From Brachypodium distachyon (lineage: Eukaryota > Streptophyta > Magnoliopsida > Poales > Poaceae), in assembly GCF_000005505.3 (NCBI RefSeq), contig NC_016135.3:25390613-25454612 (forward strand): 64,000 bases of DNA, in the 5' to 3' direction. Positions 52,997-64,000 of the stretch are shown piece by piece (the stretch's first letter is position 1; each line of letters opens with the position of its first letter). Under the pieces are notes generated by a model. It was not told where the DNA came from and did no database searches. It was given only the letters and a program-made list of their open reading frames with translations. The translations under genes and the position numbers were made by a program.

Positions 52997-55746
52997 ATGG
53001 CGACGGCGAAGGCGTTTATTGGATCCAAATCGCCCGACTGCTTCCAGCTCCGAGACCCTAATTCCTGGTACTGAATTACCTCCTCCGTTTCCGCTAATCC
53101 CCTTCCATACGCATTTCCTCTGATTGGCCACGGTGCGATGTAGCCATCGAACTACGCCTTAATTCGTTAGCACCTAACTCTGGTAAAGAAATTTCTTCAT
53201 TCGCATCAACAAGATCTCGTCAGAGTTGGCATTTCAGTCGCCCTCTGGTGTAGGAACGATTTTCAGGTGCATCCTTTCGTTCTTGGCCGCGTGGCCATCT
53301 CCTCTAGAGAAAATCTCGTCGAGCACCTTAATCAGTTAGTCTCACAAAACGTGCGCGAGGTACGAGGGATTTGTTTGAATAGTTTCAGGATTGCGCGAGT
53401 GAACTGAAACACTGATTTGATTCTGTTTCGACACCAGAACATGTAAACCAAGAACAAAAACATTACTACAGCAGAGAATGTTGTTCTTGGTTTACAGACC
53501 ACAATGCCATCCCTTAATTTTACTTTTGTTTTCTTTTGCAGGGTTTGCTTGACTGAGCTCGCGAGCGATGTAGTCGTTGAGGTGGGAGAAGTGTCTTTCC
53601 ATCTACACAAGGTACGTTCATCTGCTTCCTCTGTCTCGGGTAATTTTCTCTTCAGTTTGAGAATTGTTCCGTCAGCTCAACATCTATCTGAATGACTCGT
53701 ACCCATTTACAGCGAATGTACGTACATTTGCGTTTTTACTGACACTGCATCGCAAACTTAACTCCTCCCTGTATTTGCTTCCAGTTCCCGTTGATCAACC
53801 GAAGCAGCACGCTACAGAAGCTCATCACCTCTTCCCCAACCTCCGACGACGACAACAAGCAGCCATGTACCGTCAACCTCGACGACCTCCCCGGCGGCCC
53901 GGCCACCTTCCAGCTCGTGGCCAAGTTCTGCTACGACGTCCGGATCGAGCTCACCGCCGCCAACGTCGTCCCGCTCCGATGCGCCGCCGAGCACCTCGGC
54001 ATGACCAGCGCCGGCTCCGCCTCTGCCGCCAACCTCGCCGAGCTCACCGAGTCGTTCCTCCGCGACGCCGTGCTCCCCAACTGGGACGCCTCCGTGCGCG
54101 CGCTCCAGACATGCTCCGGCAACGCCTCGGCATTGTTGTCGCGCTACGCCGAGGAGCTCGGCGTCGTGTCCCGGTGCGTGGAGTCGCTGGCGAGCAAGGC
54201 GTGCGCTGACCCGACGCTCTTCGGGTCCCCGATGCTCGCGTATTACACGGCCAAGGAGGACTCAGAGTCTGCGTCGGGGTCGGCGGCGGTGATGTGGAAC
54301 GGCATTGCCACCGCCGGGAAGCCCCGGGCGCCGGGGGCCGGGTGGTGGTACAAGCAGGCCACGTCATTGCACTTCCCTTTCTACAAGCGTCTCATATCCG
54401 AGATGAAGTCCAAGGGCATGAGCCCGCACAGCGTCGGCGGCTCGCTGATGCACTACGCTACGCGGCACATCTCCGGGCTCAACACCCGGAAGCTGCTCGG
54501 CGCGGCGGCGTCATCGGAGCCGGAGACGACGACGACGGTTGTCACGGACGTGGACGGGGAGCGGGCGCTGCTGGAGGAGATCGTGGCGCTGATGCCGCCC
54601 GAGAGAGGGGCGGCGACGGCGCGGTTCCTGCTGGCGGCGCTGCGGACGGCGGCGGTGCTGCACGCGGGGGAGAAGTGCCGGTCGGCGCTGGAGACGATGG
54701 CCGGGGCGCAGTTGGAGGAGGCGGCGCTGGAGGAATTGCTGATCCCCAACGTCGGGTACGCGAGCGAGACGCTGTATGACGTGGACTCCGTGCAGCGGAT
54801 GCTGGAGCGGTTCTTCGTGATGGCCGCGGAGTACGAAGGAGAGCTCTCGCCGGAGATTGTCATGGCAGATGGCGGCGATGGCGGGAGGGAGGTGTCCGGC
54901 GGCGAGCTGGCGGCGGCCTGCGGTGCGGTGGCGAAGCTCGTGGACGGGTATCTCGCCGAGGTCGGCTCGGACGCGGGGCTGAAGCTATCCAAGTTCCAGA
55001 CAGTCGCCGCGCTCGTCCCCGACCACGCCCGGCCCCTCGACGACGGCCTCTACCGCGCCATTGACATCTACCTCAAGGTATCTAATACTAATAGCTAAGT
55101 AATCAAGGAGATCAGTTGGAAACCATGGCTAATTTGTGGATCTGAGTATGAGCAGGCGCACCCGGGGCTGACGAACACGGAGAGGGAGCAGGTGTGCAGG
55201 CTGATGAACTGCCAGAAGCTGTCGCTGGAGGCGTGCACGCACGCGGCGCAGAACGAGCGCCTGCCGCTGCGGGTGGTGGTGCAGGTGCTCTTCTTCGAGC
55301 AGCTGCGGCTGCGCACCACCGTGGCCGGCTGGTTCTTCGTCTCCGACAACGCCGTCGCCGCCGCCGACCCCCAGCGGCCCGGCAGCAGCAACAGCAGCTC
55401 CCGCCCGAGGAAGAGCTTCGCGGGAGGCTTGGGCGACATCGAATCCGCTGCCGGGTCAGAGGAGGAAGACGACGACGAGGCGGAGATTGAGGACCACGAT
55501 TGCCGGAGCAGCAGCGAGCAGGCGTCGGTGGAGGAGATCCGGCAGCGGGTGGTGGAGCTGGAGGAGGAGTGCTCTAGCATGCGGCACGAGATCCACCGCC
55601 TCGGGAAGCCCAAGGGCGCGCTCGGCAGGCTGTTCCGGAAGCTCGGGCTCGCCAACGCCGGCGGCGGCAAGTCCTCGTCGTCGCGGCAGCTGCTGAAGAG
55701 CTCGAGTGAGGGGAAGCGTAGCAGGTTCTTGGATTTGGGGTGCTGA
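52997..55746 (+). CDS. BTB/POZ and NPH3 domain protein
   Basis: Four exons, 52997-53067, 53542-53611, 53785-55077 and 55156-55746, give 674 residues. The BTB domain spans exons 1-3: [20 protein letters not shown] then [12 protein letters not shown]. The NPH3 domain follows, with [58 protein letters not shown] and the C-terminal half in exon 4 ([38 protein letters not shown]). An acidic linker and a C-terminal coiled coil ([20 protein letters not shown]) end the protein. The family supplies CUL3 substrate adaptors, including phototropin partners (NPH3, RPT2) and NPY proteins in auxin responses. The subgroup is not assigned. The canonical NPH3 Tyr region should be checked by alignment. Confidence 0.95.
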
Positions 55747-56306
55747 TTTTGGAAGATTTATTAATGTCCTTATGTAGTTTCGATTCAAGTTTGTTTTCGG
55801 TTGTAGAATAGGTAGGCCATGGGTTCCATTTTGTTTTTAACTCTTGCTGAAATAAGGTTTTAGAGCGTACGACATTTTTTATTGGTTTAGATAAAAACAG
55901 ATGTACAATTTCGTATGCAACATTTTTGCAACAAAAGGATACTGAATTACAAGTTCTTTGGGACATCAACAGATTTGATACCGTTCGATTATATCGTCTC
56001 CCAAGAACACTGTTGAATTACAAGTTCAAACTTGAGCAAACCGAGCACATGGTCAAAATCCACATAGTAGTATTGTTGCAGATAGAAGATTACATTCTCA
56101 GCAAAGAGGACCAGATGTATCCAAACGTAGGCTCTCTGACAGTGGAGAAGAGTACCAAGTAGCTACACGGCAAAATTTATTACCTCTGTTTACAAAGGGG
56201 TTATAGGATCATGCATTTGCAACATGGTATAGAGAAACATGCGAGTATCGTAAGTCAGCAACTGGCATGTAAATCTGGCCGAATAAGAGGAAAACAAAAT
56301 GGTGGA
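55747..56306. other. Convergent 3' flanks
   Basis: 3'UTRs of the BTB-NPH3 gene (+) and MIC60 (-). A 16-base direct repeat (TTGAATTACAAGTTC-like) occurs near 55943 and 56013. No gene or RNA seen. Confidence 0.5.
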
Positions 56307-59300
56307 TCATGAAAATGTAATCGATGAAGCGTAAGAGTGCAGCAGAGTAAGCGTCTGCTCAGCTATGGCACGTTTCCTCGCCTGCTTCACCCACTCGGTG
56401 GCTATTTCCTCCGCTTCACTCCCTTGCAACCCTCCTGTCAGGGCATCAACTGCTGCACTTAAGTCTCCATCTACAATCAAATCTTCCACTCTGCTTATAA
56501 GAGACTCGATACCGTCTCCAGAATGGTCCTCTTTGATCTGAAAACCAGTTACACCAAATTTAGAAGCTTAATCTGAGAATTTAAAAAACATCTCAGCAGC
56601 AAAGACGATATCTTGTACAGTTGCACGGTGGCCGTTGAGCAAAAAAAGAGGCAAGCTGATGATAACCATGCGAGAAGGATCCATTGCTTTAAGTAATCCA
56701 AACGATAACTGTGCCCTAACCAAGGTTGGTAAAGAGGCCAGGGGCCAACCAAAATCAATTAGGCAGTACAATGCCTGGACTATAGAAATAAATAGCATTT
56801 GATAGTGCTTCAGCACAAGATTGGGACATCCAGATTTTTCAGGTTCATCAATATAAAACTGATAAGTAGGAGGAAGTCGCAACATTCACCTTGATGGAAG
56901 AAGCAACACGAGCAACAGCGTGTGTCAGCATACCACCACCACCTGATGGTATAAGGCTAAAATGTCTGATTGTTTCCTTCAAGGAATTGAACTGCAATAG
57001 GAAATGATGGTAACTTAGTAAAGGTAGCCAAAGTAGTTTTGCTCAATAAATATTCACACAACTTAGTGTAGGTTATTAGCAAGATTACAAATTTCTACTC
57101 CCAACGTTTTAAATACAGTACATATTGTTTTAGGATGTGTAGTCAGACTTATAATAACTTGACCTATTAGTATTTAAATGCTCACATGGGAACGATATAC
57201 TATGTCTGTCATAAAATGTATTTTCATATTAACATTTATTTACAATGACTAGAAAAATAAAAGCTGAAAATATGGATGTGAAGAGATATGTAAAAGGTGT
57301 CTGAAAAGACGTGTACGTATTTAGAAACAAAATGAGTAATTAACAGCTGCACTCTCAGAATAATCTCTTTTCAAAATGATACACAATCAGGGATGTATTT
57401 TCAGAATGAGCATTACCTGAGTTTTTTCACACAACAATAGAGTTGATATTAAACAACAGTACGACACATAAAAATGCAAACACTTATTGCAGCACAAAGA
57501 ATCTACCTTTTGTTTCAACTCCATCCGGGTATCTGATCCATACTCGAGAACATCTTCTGGAAGCGATGAAAGAGCCAATTCTAGCAGTGAATCTTTGTCA
57601 ATGCCTTCAATAGATTTACGCAATAGATCCACCTCTGTCCGGATCGGTGATCCGCTGGATAGAGCTTCTTCCAAAGCAAGAGTGCCCTGCAGAGATTTAA
57701 GAATTTGTCAAAAAAAAAAAAGGTCTGAAAGCAGAAGATGAGAAGACAGCATTTAAGCTTCCAGTAGTTAGAAGAAAAGCACGTAATGGCATCAAAGAGA
57801 GAAACTCACTAGAGCAAGCTTATGGACTGAATGACTCTGCCGAGCTTCTTCAGATCGCGCATAGAATGCCATGCACAAAGCATCTATCTGAAAAATAAGC
57901 ACAACAAGGAAATCAACAAATGGAAGTGGAAATTCTACACACTGAACACATGGTTGGTATAACAATGGAAGATAAATACTCAGTAGATAGAACGGAGACC
58001 TCCTAGTTAAAACAAGAAAACAAGTGGATCCTTGTAGGAAAATGTCCTGCCTTTAATTGCAATCGGATCAACCCTAATTCGCTAGCCAACCCATCACTTG
58101 CGGATGAGCTCATTGCAGCTGAGCATGTTTTAGTACCATGATTTTTTTGGAATTTCTGTACCTATTTTAGCGAAAAACTGCATTGAGAGGCCGGCAGTAT
58201 ATGGACTTTATCATTTTTCTACTTTCCACACTACATCATCCAAGGTAACCACGGAACTCTGAATATCATGGATGCAAATAAACATTTGAGAAACGCTCGC
58301 TGCTAATTCACATAGCTCTTGAAGGTGTGGTAGGGTACTAGGGTGGCAGCATACTAACCTTGCACAGCATTTAGAACATTGCCTATCCTAAAAGAAAAAA
58401 ATGTCACAGGTACGTACATTGAGATTTGCTTCAGCAATCTGTTCGATCTGGGATGCTTTCTCTTTTGCAAGAGCTGCAGCCAGTTCAGCCTTTGCCAACT
58501 CTTGAACCTTCTCAACTTGTTGACTTGATTCCTCGTTCTATTAATTTAGCAACAGTACAGTTACACAACGAATAAATATAAAGAGAATAAAGAATCTATG
58601 GCACATAGAAACAAATCCGACAGACCTTCAGCTGCAGCTCATCCCGAAGTGTTTGTTCAGCTTTTTCTTGAAGCTCTTTAATCGCAGCAGCAGACTTCAA
58701 TTTCTCTTTCTTCAGCTCCTGAAATAAAATCATGAAACTAAAAATGTTACAACATTTAAAGAATTCATTTCAAATTGAAATGCAAACAAGAGATACTATA
58801 CCAGTCCAGTATGTACAAATATACATCGAGGAGGATAAAAAAAGAATGCACATAAGATATTATACAAGAGATTGTTCTATTTTGGTTTTTATTTTACACT
58901 GAAAATTTAAGAAATATTGTTAAAAGTGCTACACCTTCAATCTCTATTGTAGGTCATTGCCATATCCATGGAATGAAATATTTGAAACCTAACAAATCCT
59001 CTACGTAAAAACACCTAGATTGGTCACAATAATGCCACCTGGATATTTTCATTCCATGAACTTTACTAATAAATAATAATGCATACTGACTTTACATATA
59101 GCGAATGGTCCCAGCATAGAAGAAACATGGAGGCCTAATACAGAACAAAACCAGAAAATCAATAAAGCATGTAAGCCTCACCTTATCCAGAATTGCTGCC
59201 TCTTCAGCATACATGAGTTCCCGGGCCCTGGTGTCCTTTAGTTCCTTTTCGTATTTGTCCTGAAAATGAAAATAAATCATGACACTAAAAATGAGTACCG

Positions 59301-62300
59301 TCAAGTGTGCATTACTCCCTTCATTAAGAAAAACAGAGCACATTTTGGTTTATCACATGGATCAAGGCTATGAAACCAAGAAGTTACTAGAGGGAAATGG
59401 ACACGCTATACATGGTATTAATGTCTTGGGAATAAGACAGAGATAAGTTAGTGTGAGCGCTTAAGTCATAAATATTGAAGAAAGACAGGGAAATGAGGGA
59501 AAATATGCAAAATGCCGTTACATCCGCTTGCAAGCCTTATATTGTAGGACAAAATCCCGCAGATGTCCTTATATTTTTGGGGAGTGTATAAGTTCAAAAG
59601 AATCAATGCCTATTACCAATTTATCAATAAAAAACATGACAACTAAAACAATTGAACAGAAGGAGGAAAATATTAGTGATCCACAAAGGCATGATATGCT
59701 ATGGTTGAACCTTGATATGCAGAAAACAACAAACGTGACTAAGCCAAACCATAAGTTGCAAATGGATAACAAACCTTCAACTTCCTCTTCTCTTCAGAAA
59801 ACATGTAAGCATCAGTATCTGCCTGCTTTTTTTCAGCAGCATGAATAGCATCTATGATATCGAGCATAATTTTCCCATCATCAGTGTCTTTTCCACCACC
59901 AACAATGCCATCAGTTCTAGCCTCCTTAGCAATCTGTTTAACAACAAAAGGATAAAAAAGATAGGTAAGCATTGAAATGTGAATAACTGTCATCAACTTA
60001 TTTCCAGTGAGCTCTCCATCAGTACATTGTATTTCATCAATGTTGGTACTGTCCAGTTTTTAGAAGGTGAGAGGACATACCACATCTTTAGTAATGTCAG
60101 GTTCCTGCTGTAGTAAATATGTCTCAGCAAGAGATTTCTGTTCACCTCCACCAATAACTGATGGATCCTACGGATACAAATTAGTTCAATTAGATGATTT
60201 TCCCAATGTCATTATTCACTACTTAGAAACAACATCATAAATTAGTATAGAAGAAAGATAACCCGGGAAAAAGGCTTGTCTGATTATGCTACATGAAAGA
60301 ACTAGTGGTGGGTTATTAATATGTAACTTATAACAATACATAGGGCAAGGTAAACATAGAGTGATTTTCAATTTTCAATAAAGCACTGTAGTTAACCTTC
60401 AAAACGATATAACTGAAAGTGACTATAGGACCACTTCAAATTTGCTCGAGTGCGAGCTCTGCATGTCAAAGTCCAACATAATAAAAAAAATAAAAGTCAG
60501 AACTGTAGATAGACGATAGAAGGCAGCCAACAAACTATGACATTTGCATACTACATAGTGCATTAATAACCTTATTTATTTAAACCAAAGTATTGGAGGA
60601 TTCCCATTTTTAGAAATTTATCTATGCAAATCATAATCCATGGAGCCTAGAATCCACAAAATATCCAAGAAGGAACACAATAGTCCTTGTTAAGTTTATA
60701 AAATCTGTCCAAGTGCCAATTTCAAATGGTGGAAAATAAAAGAGGGAGTATCTTGCACTTATGATCAGTGGCGGTGCCAGCTCCCAAAACCTGTGACTGT
60801 GATTTCAATGTATCTTATATTCCTAGAAATTGTGAGGACTAATGTGCAATATTTGGACATATGAAGGTGCTTTACGCAAAGCTGTGATATCATTTGACAT
60901 CAGGCTGCACATGATGATAATGTGGCACATATAACAAGTTCAAAATGAATGCAAACGTTAAGTGCATCACTATCTGTGTGCAAATCATGGTAAGGACCTA
61001 CTGTTGTTGAGTTCGACTGCAGTGGAGAAACTGTGCTACCAATCTTGTCAGCTTGTCCAGGAGGAACTTCATGTAATGCCTTGTCATTAGCAACGCTATG
61101 CTTTATGTCAACAGTGGGAGTGTCTTGAGACGGCAGTTTAGTATCAGCTACATGCTCATCTTGAACTGGTAGTGTCTCCTGGGCGTGGGTTTCTGTCTTT
61201 TCTTCTTCAGCGGGAGTAGGTTGCTCACCAACAGTTGGAATCACTGCCGCACCTATCCCTTCAGTTGGAAGGTCCTGAGGTGTATGAACCTTACTGCCGC
61301 TATCCTGAACAATGCCAGTGTTTGGATCCGGCATGGTTCGTTTCTGATCAACCTTTTGTTCAGAAGAAGACTTCAGATTTTCATATATCTTTGTGAAATT
61401 TTGCTCCCTGACGGCTGAAGGAAATTTTGTATCCTTAAACTGAAGGTCTATGTAGCCGGCTTGGTAAGCAGCCATAGCAGCAGCACCAACCACCAGAGTC
61501 CCAAGCAGAAGCTTTGAAACCTTGCTTCCAGACTGAGAAGGTTCTTCTTGAGGGCCAGGAACAGAATTCTGTGTCGAACTCTTTTGAGATACCTTTGTCG
61601 ACTTCCTTCTGGAATTTAGTAGTGGGCTTTGGACCTGACAATTAGGTTACTCTGTCACTTTCTTGGAAATCATATACTACCTTGAAGAAAATAGTTTAGG
61701 TAAGCAATCAACAGAAAAATAAACTTCCACAGCTAAGCTCGAAAGCACCGATATGGCCAGCTCCGTCGTATCGGCATGCTGACACGCCGCGACAAGGAAT
61801 AGGCTCAACAAGGAATTACGGTCACGAAAGCATTATAAACCTAATACAAAATCCTGTGCATTAATGGCAAATTAAAAATGACCGCACTTATATAAATCAA
61901 TTTAGTGATCAAATGAAAGAAAATCTAGCCACGAGGCATTTGACAGGTCTAATCAACTTTTCTAGATGTTTCTGCTTGCATTGATAATGTGCCAATATGA
62001 AACCGTGGTTCCATTTTAGTGCTACAACCATTACTAGTACTACACATCTACGCTGGCAACAGATTTGAACTTTCATAGCAGACCATATATTGCTCAATTA
62101 AACAAATAGAATTTTTCTGTAATTTACTCGGGGAAAAACACTGATCAATCTTATCCTGGTTAAGCCCACAGCTTCTCACAAAACTCGGTGATATTGATTT
62201 CATCAATGCAAGTCAACATAATTCCTTAACTTAGGACCTCGAGGTCATTGGAAGACCTTATAAAAGCAGGTAACTGGATCACATATCACAGCATTTTGCT

Positions 62301-62671
62301 CCATTACTACTTCATTGAACGCTAACGAACTATGTTTTCATAACAAATGACAGGATGAGCAGCATTGCCAAATTAATGAGACATCAGCAAGCAAACCTAC
62401 GACTGACAATGTAATCAACAAATTCACCAATCCAAGGCGTCCCCGGTATGCTCAGACAATAACCGGATTCTCAACTCAACAAATAGTACATACATCAGAC
62501 GAGACGGGAGCGCTTACCTCGCTGGAGATCGGCCTGGGGATCCTCGTGAGGGACCGCAGAGAGTACAGATCCCGCACGCCCCTGCAATAGCAGATAGAAC
62601 AAGACATTATACACCGAAACCCTAATTTGGCGGGGCAAATTCCTAGGTCGTTCCCCGTACCGGCGCAACAT
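56307..62671 (-). CDS. MIC60: MICOS complex subunit MIC60 (mitofilin)
   Basis: Twelve exons on the minus strand: 62671-62661, 62581-62518, 61634-61002, 60167-60081, 59933-59775, 59259-59182, 58718-58626, 58537-58418, 57887-57810, 57686-57507, 56991-56890 and 56537-56307. They give 611 residues. A basic presequence (MLRRGVRDLYSLRSLTRIPR) targets mitochondria. The inner-membrane helix KLLLGTLVVGAAAMAAYQAG is at about residues 65-85. A Pro/Thr/Glu-rich linker and a long coiled coil (exons 5-8) follow. The C-terminal mitofilin signature ends with EWVKQARKRAIAEQTLTLLH. MIC60 shapes cristae junctions, and in plants also contributes to lipid export from mitochondria. The first exon codes for only three full codons plus two bases. 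Confidence 0.93.
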
Positions 62672-64000
62672 GACGGGCGATGTCAGAGGAGACCTCCGCC
62701 TCTAGGTATTCTTGTCGCTTGGCAGGGAGGAGGGGCGCGGAGCGGCGCAGCTCCGATCGTTCTGTAGGGTCACCGCCTTGCGCCGCAGGGGCGAGCCGGC
62801 GACGGCGGGGAAGAGGGGAACACGGAAGACGGCCGGGTGAGGGTGACGCAGGGTCGCCGTGCACTTGTGCGGCTTTGGGAATAAACGTTTCGGGAGAATG
62901 CGAGACTATTCTCGAGTAATATTTTCGAGAGTAAATAAAATTCACAAGCGAAATTCAAATGATTTTCATGGAAAAAAATTTGGAGTGTTCTAATTTTTTA
63001 GAATTCCTTTTTTTCAAGGAAAATTTGAGGAGTTCTTGCGTATGGTATTGTTTGATCGTTCGATTAAGAGCCATAGAGATTTATCGTATAGATCACGGTG
63101 CATGCAATTTTAGGGGTGGATTTCTTCGAGTTCAACCTCATAAAAAATTGGTTTTCCTTTATAGCAGCATAACAATCACCTAACTTTTTAAGAATTTCAG
63201 TAACATGTTTATGTGTTCCCAATTATTGCAGTATTTAACATGCCATGGTATCCAGCTTATGATTCATACTTGCTAGTTCAAATATCATGCTAAAAATGTT
63301 GATTTAAAGATTAAATATTTGAAGGTTGAGCTAAAATGGAATCCTGTTTGCATCCCTAATCACGGGGCTAAAATACGGTGAGAAAGCATGATAGTTGTTG
63401 TGAACCAAACGCCTTTACCAAGTTATGACAAATATTTGGTAAAAAGAACACGCATACGCTCACAATACGTGCGCACACTCACCCTTATGAATGCATACAC
63501 ATAGACCCTATTCCTATGAGCATCTTCAAAAGATTGAACATGCAAATCTTGAGAGATTGGCGAAGTCACCGCCTCGTTGTTGACGGTACGTCATCTACCA
63601 CTGAAAGAATAGCTCAAGTTAAAATCCTGGAATAATTCAAAAAAATGTGACACGCATGTCAAGTCAACCTGGATAGGCTAATTCAACCACAAGGAACCAA
63701 GCTACCTGAGTTATGACCAATTCAGAAAAAGATACTCAGCTGGTCCTCACCGTTAACCAAACATTTTCTAAACTCTCGTTAATCAACTCAGCTAGTCCTC
63801 GCCATAAGACTGATCGAGTAATATTTTGCAAACAAGTACAGTACATAACCCTGCATAGTTAGATCCATGCCATCCTCAGCTTAATCTATGTCATGGCGCA
63901 GGCTGTGATCAGTGACACCGACCGATTGGCATCAGTCACATAACTTTCTTGTGTGATTTACCTCTCATGCGAGCCTTTATCTTTTCATAAGCAACACCAC
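62672..64000. other. MIC60 promoter and right-edge intergenic DNA
   Basis: A GC-rich leader up to about 62880, then AT-rich spacer. One dispersed repeat at 63440-63640 (listed). No gene is seen to the window edge. Confidence 0.45.
63440..63640. repeat. Dispersed grass repeat, unclassified
   Basis: Blocks such as CACACTCACCCTTATGAATG, CCTATGAGCATCTTCAAAAG, CGAAGTCACCGCCTCGTTGT and TACCACTGAAAGAATA in this order resemble an abundant repeat I remember from Pooideae genomes. The identification is from memory; class is unknown to me. Confidence 0.5.

Noticed and set aside
53664..54209. Arg-rich 181-residue frame over the BTB-NPH3 exon
   Set aside because: Alternate-frame shadow of the BTB-NPH3 coding exon.
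1..64000. tRNA or rRNA genes
   Set aside because: I scanned for tRNA B-box patterns (GGTTCRANNCC) with a plausible cloverleaf and for rRNA signatures and saw none that I could support.

Overview
This window is nuclear DNA from a monocot, almost certainly a grass with a compact, gene-dense genome. The signs are GC-rich first exons that fade to AT-rich introns, spliceosomal introns, several Stowaway-type MITEs with grass-style CTCCCTCCGTYC ends, and a dispersed repeat near the right edge that resembles one familiar from Pooideae/Triticeae. I could not fix the species. About 13 intact multi-exon or single-exon protein genes fit in 64 kb, plus a three-gene tandem family with degenerate relatives and one truncated gene. 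I built the exon models by hand from splice sites, frame and family knowledge. Exon sums were checked for frame in all complete spliced models.

Layout. 0.7-8 kb: a wound-induced DUF3774-type small protein (-), a plastid-targeted unknown (+), a P-class PPR protein (+), and the N-alpha-acetyltransferase NAA10 (-). The 3'UTR of NAA10 appears to carry a 1.7-kb intron holding four box C/D-like and two H/ACA-like snoRNA repeats. 9-17 kb: LSM7 (-) head to head with MRE11 (+). 17-26 kb: a 5'-truncated, probably frameshifted hnRNP-U-like gene (-), a GAUT-family glycosyltransferase (+), and a single-pass coiled-coil protein with internal repeats (-). 27-32 kb: a PLP-dependent Met_gamma_lyase ('aluminium resistance') protein (-) and an S1/P1-type nuclease (+), head to head. 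32-41 kb: a lineage-specific tandem array of about 195-residue proteins (DUF1110-like) with three intact members, one frameshifted copy, one 3' tail fragment, duplicated upstream modules, MITEs and a LINE scrap. 41-56 kb: an S-domain (G-type lectin) receptor kinase (-), a NIN-like RWP-RK/PB1 transcription factor (-) and a BTB-NPH3 protein (+). 56-62.7 kb: mitochondrial MIC60/mitofilin (-). 62.7-64 kb: intergenic.

The genes are not an operon or a pathway; this is ordinary plant gene order. The most interesting parts are the snoRNA-like cluster hosted by NAA10 (5.7-7.4 kb) and the birth-and-death array at 32-41 kb. Also notable are the MITE-bordered break in the hnRNP-U-like gene, a GC-AG intron in the NIN-like gene, and a LSM7 coding exon that consists of the start codon alone.
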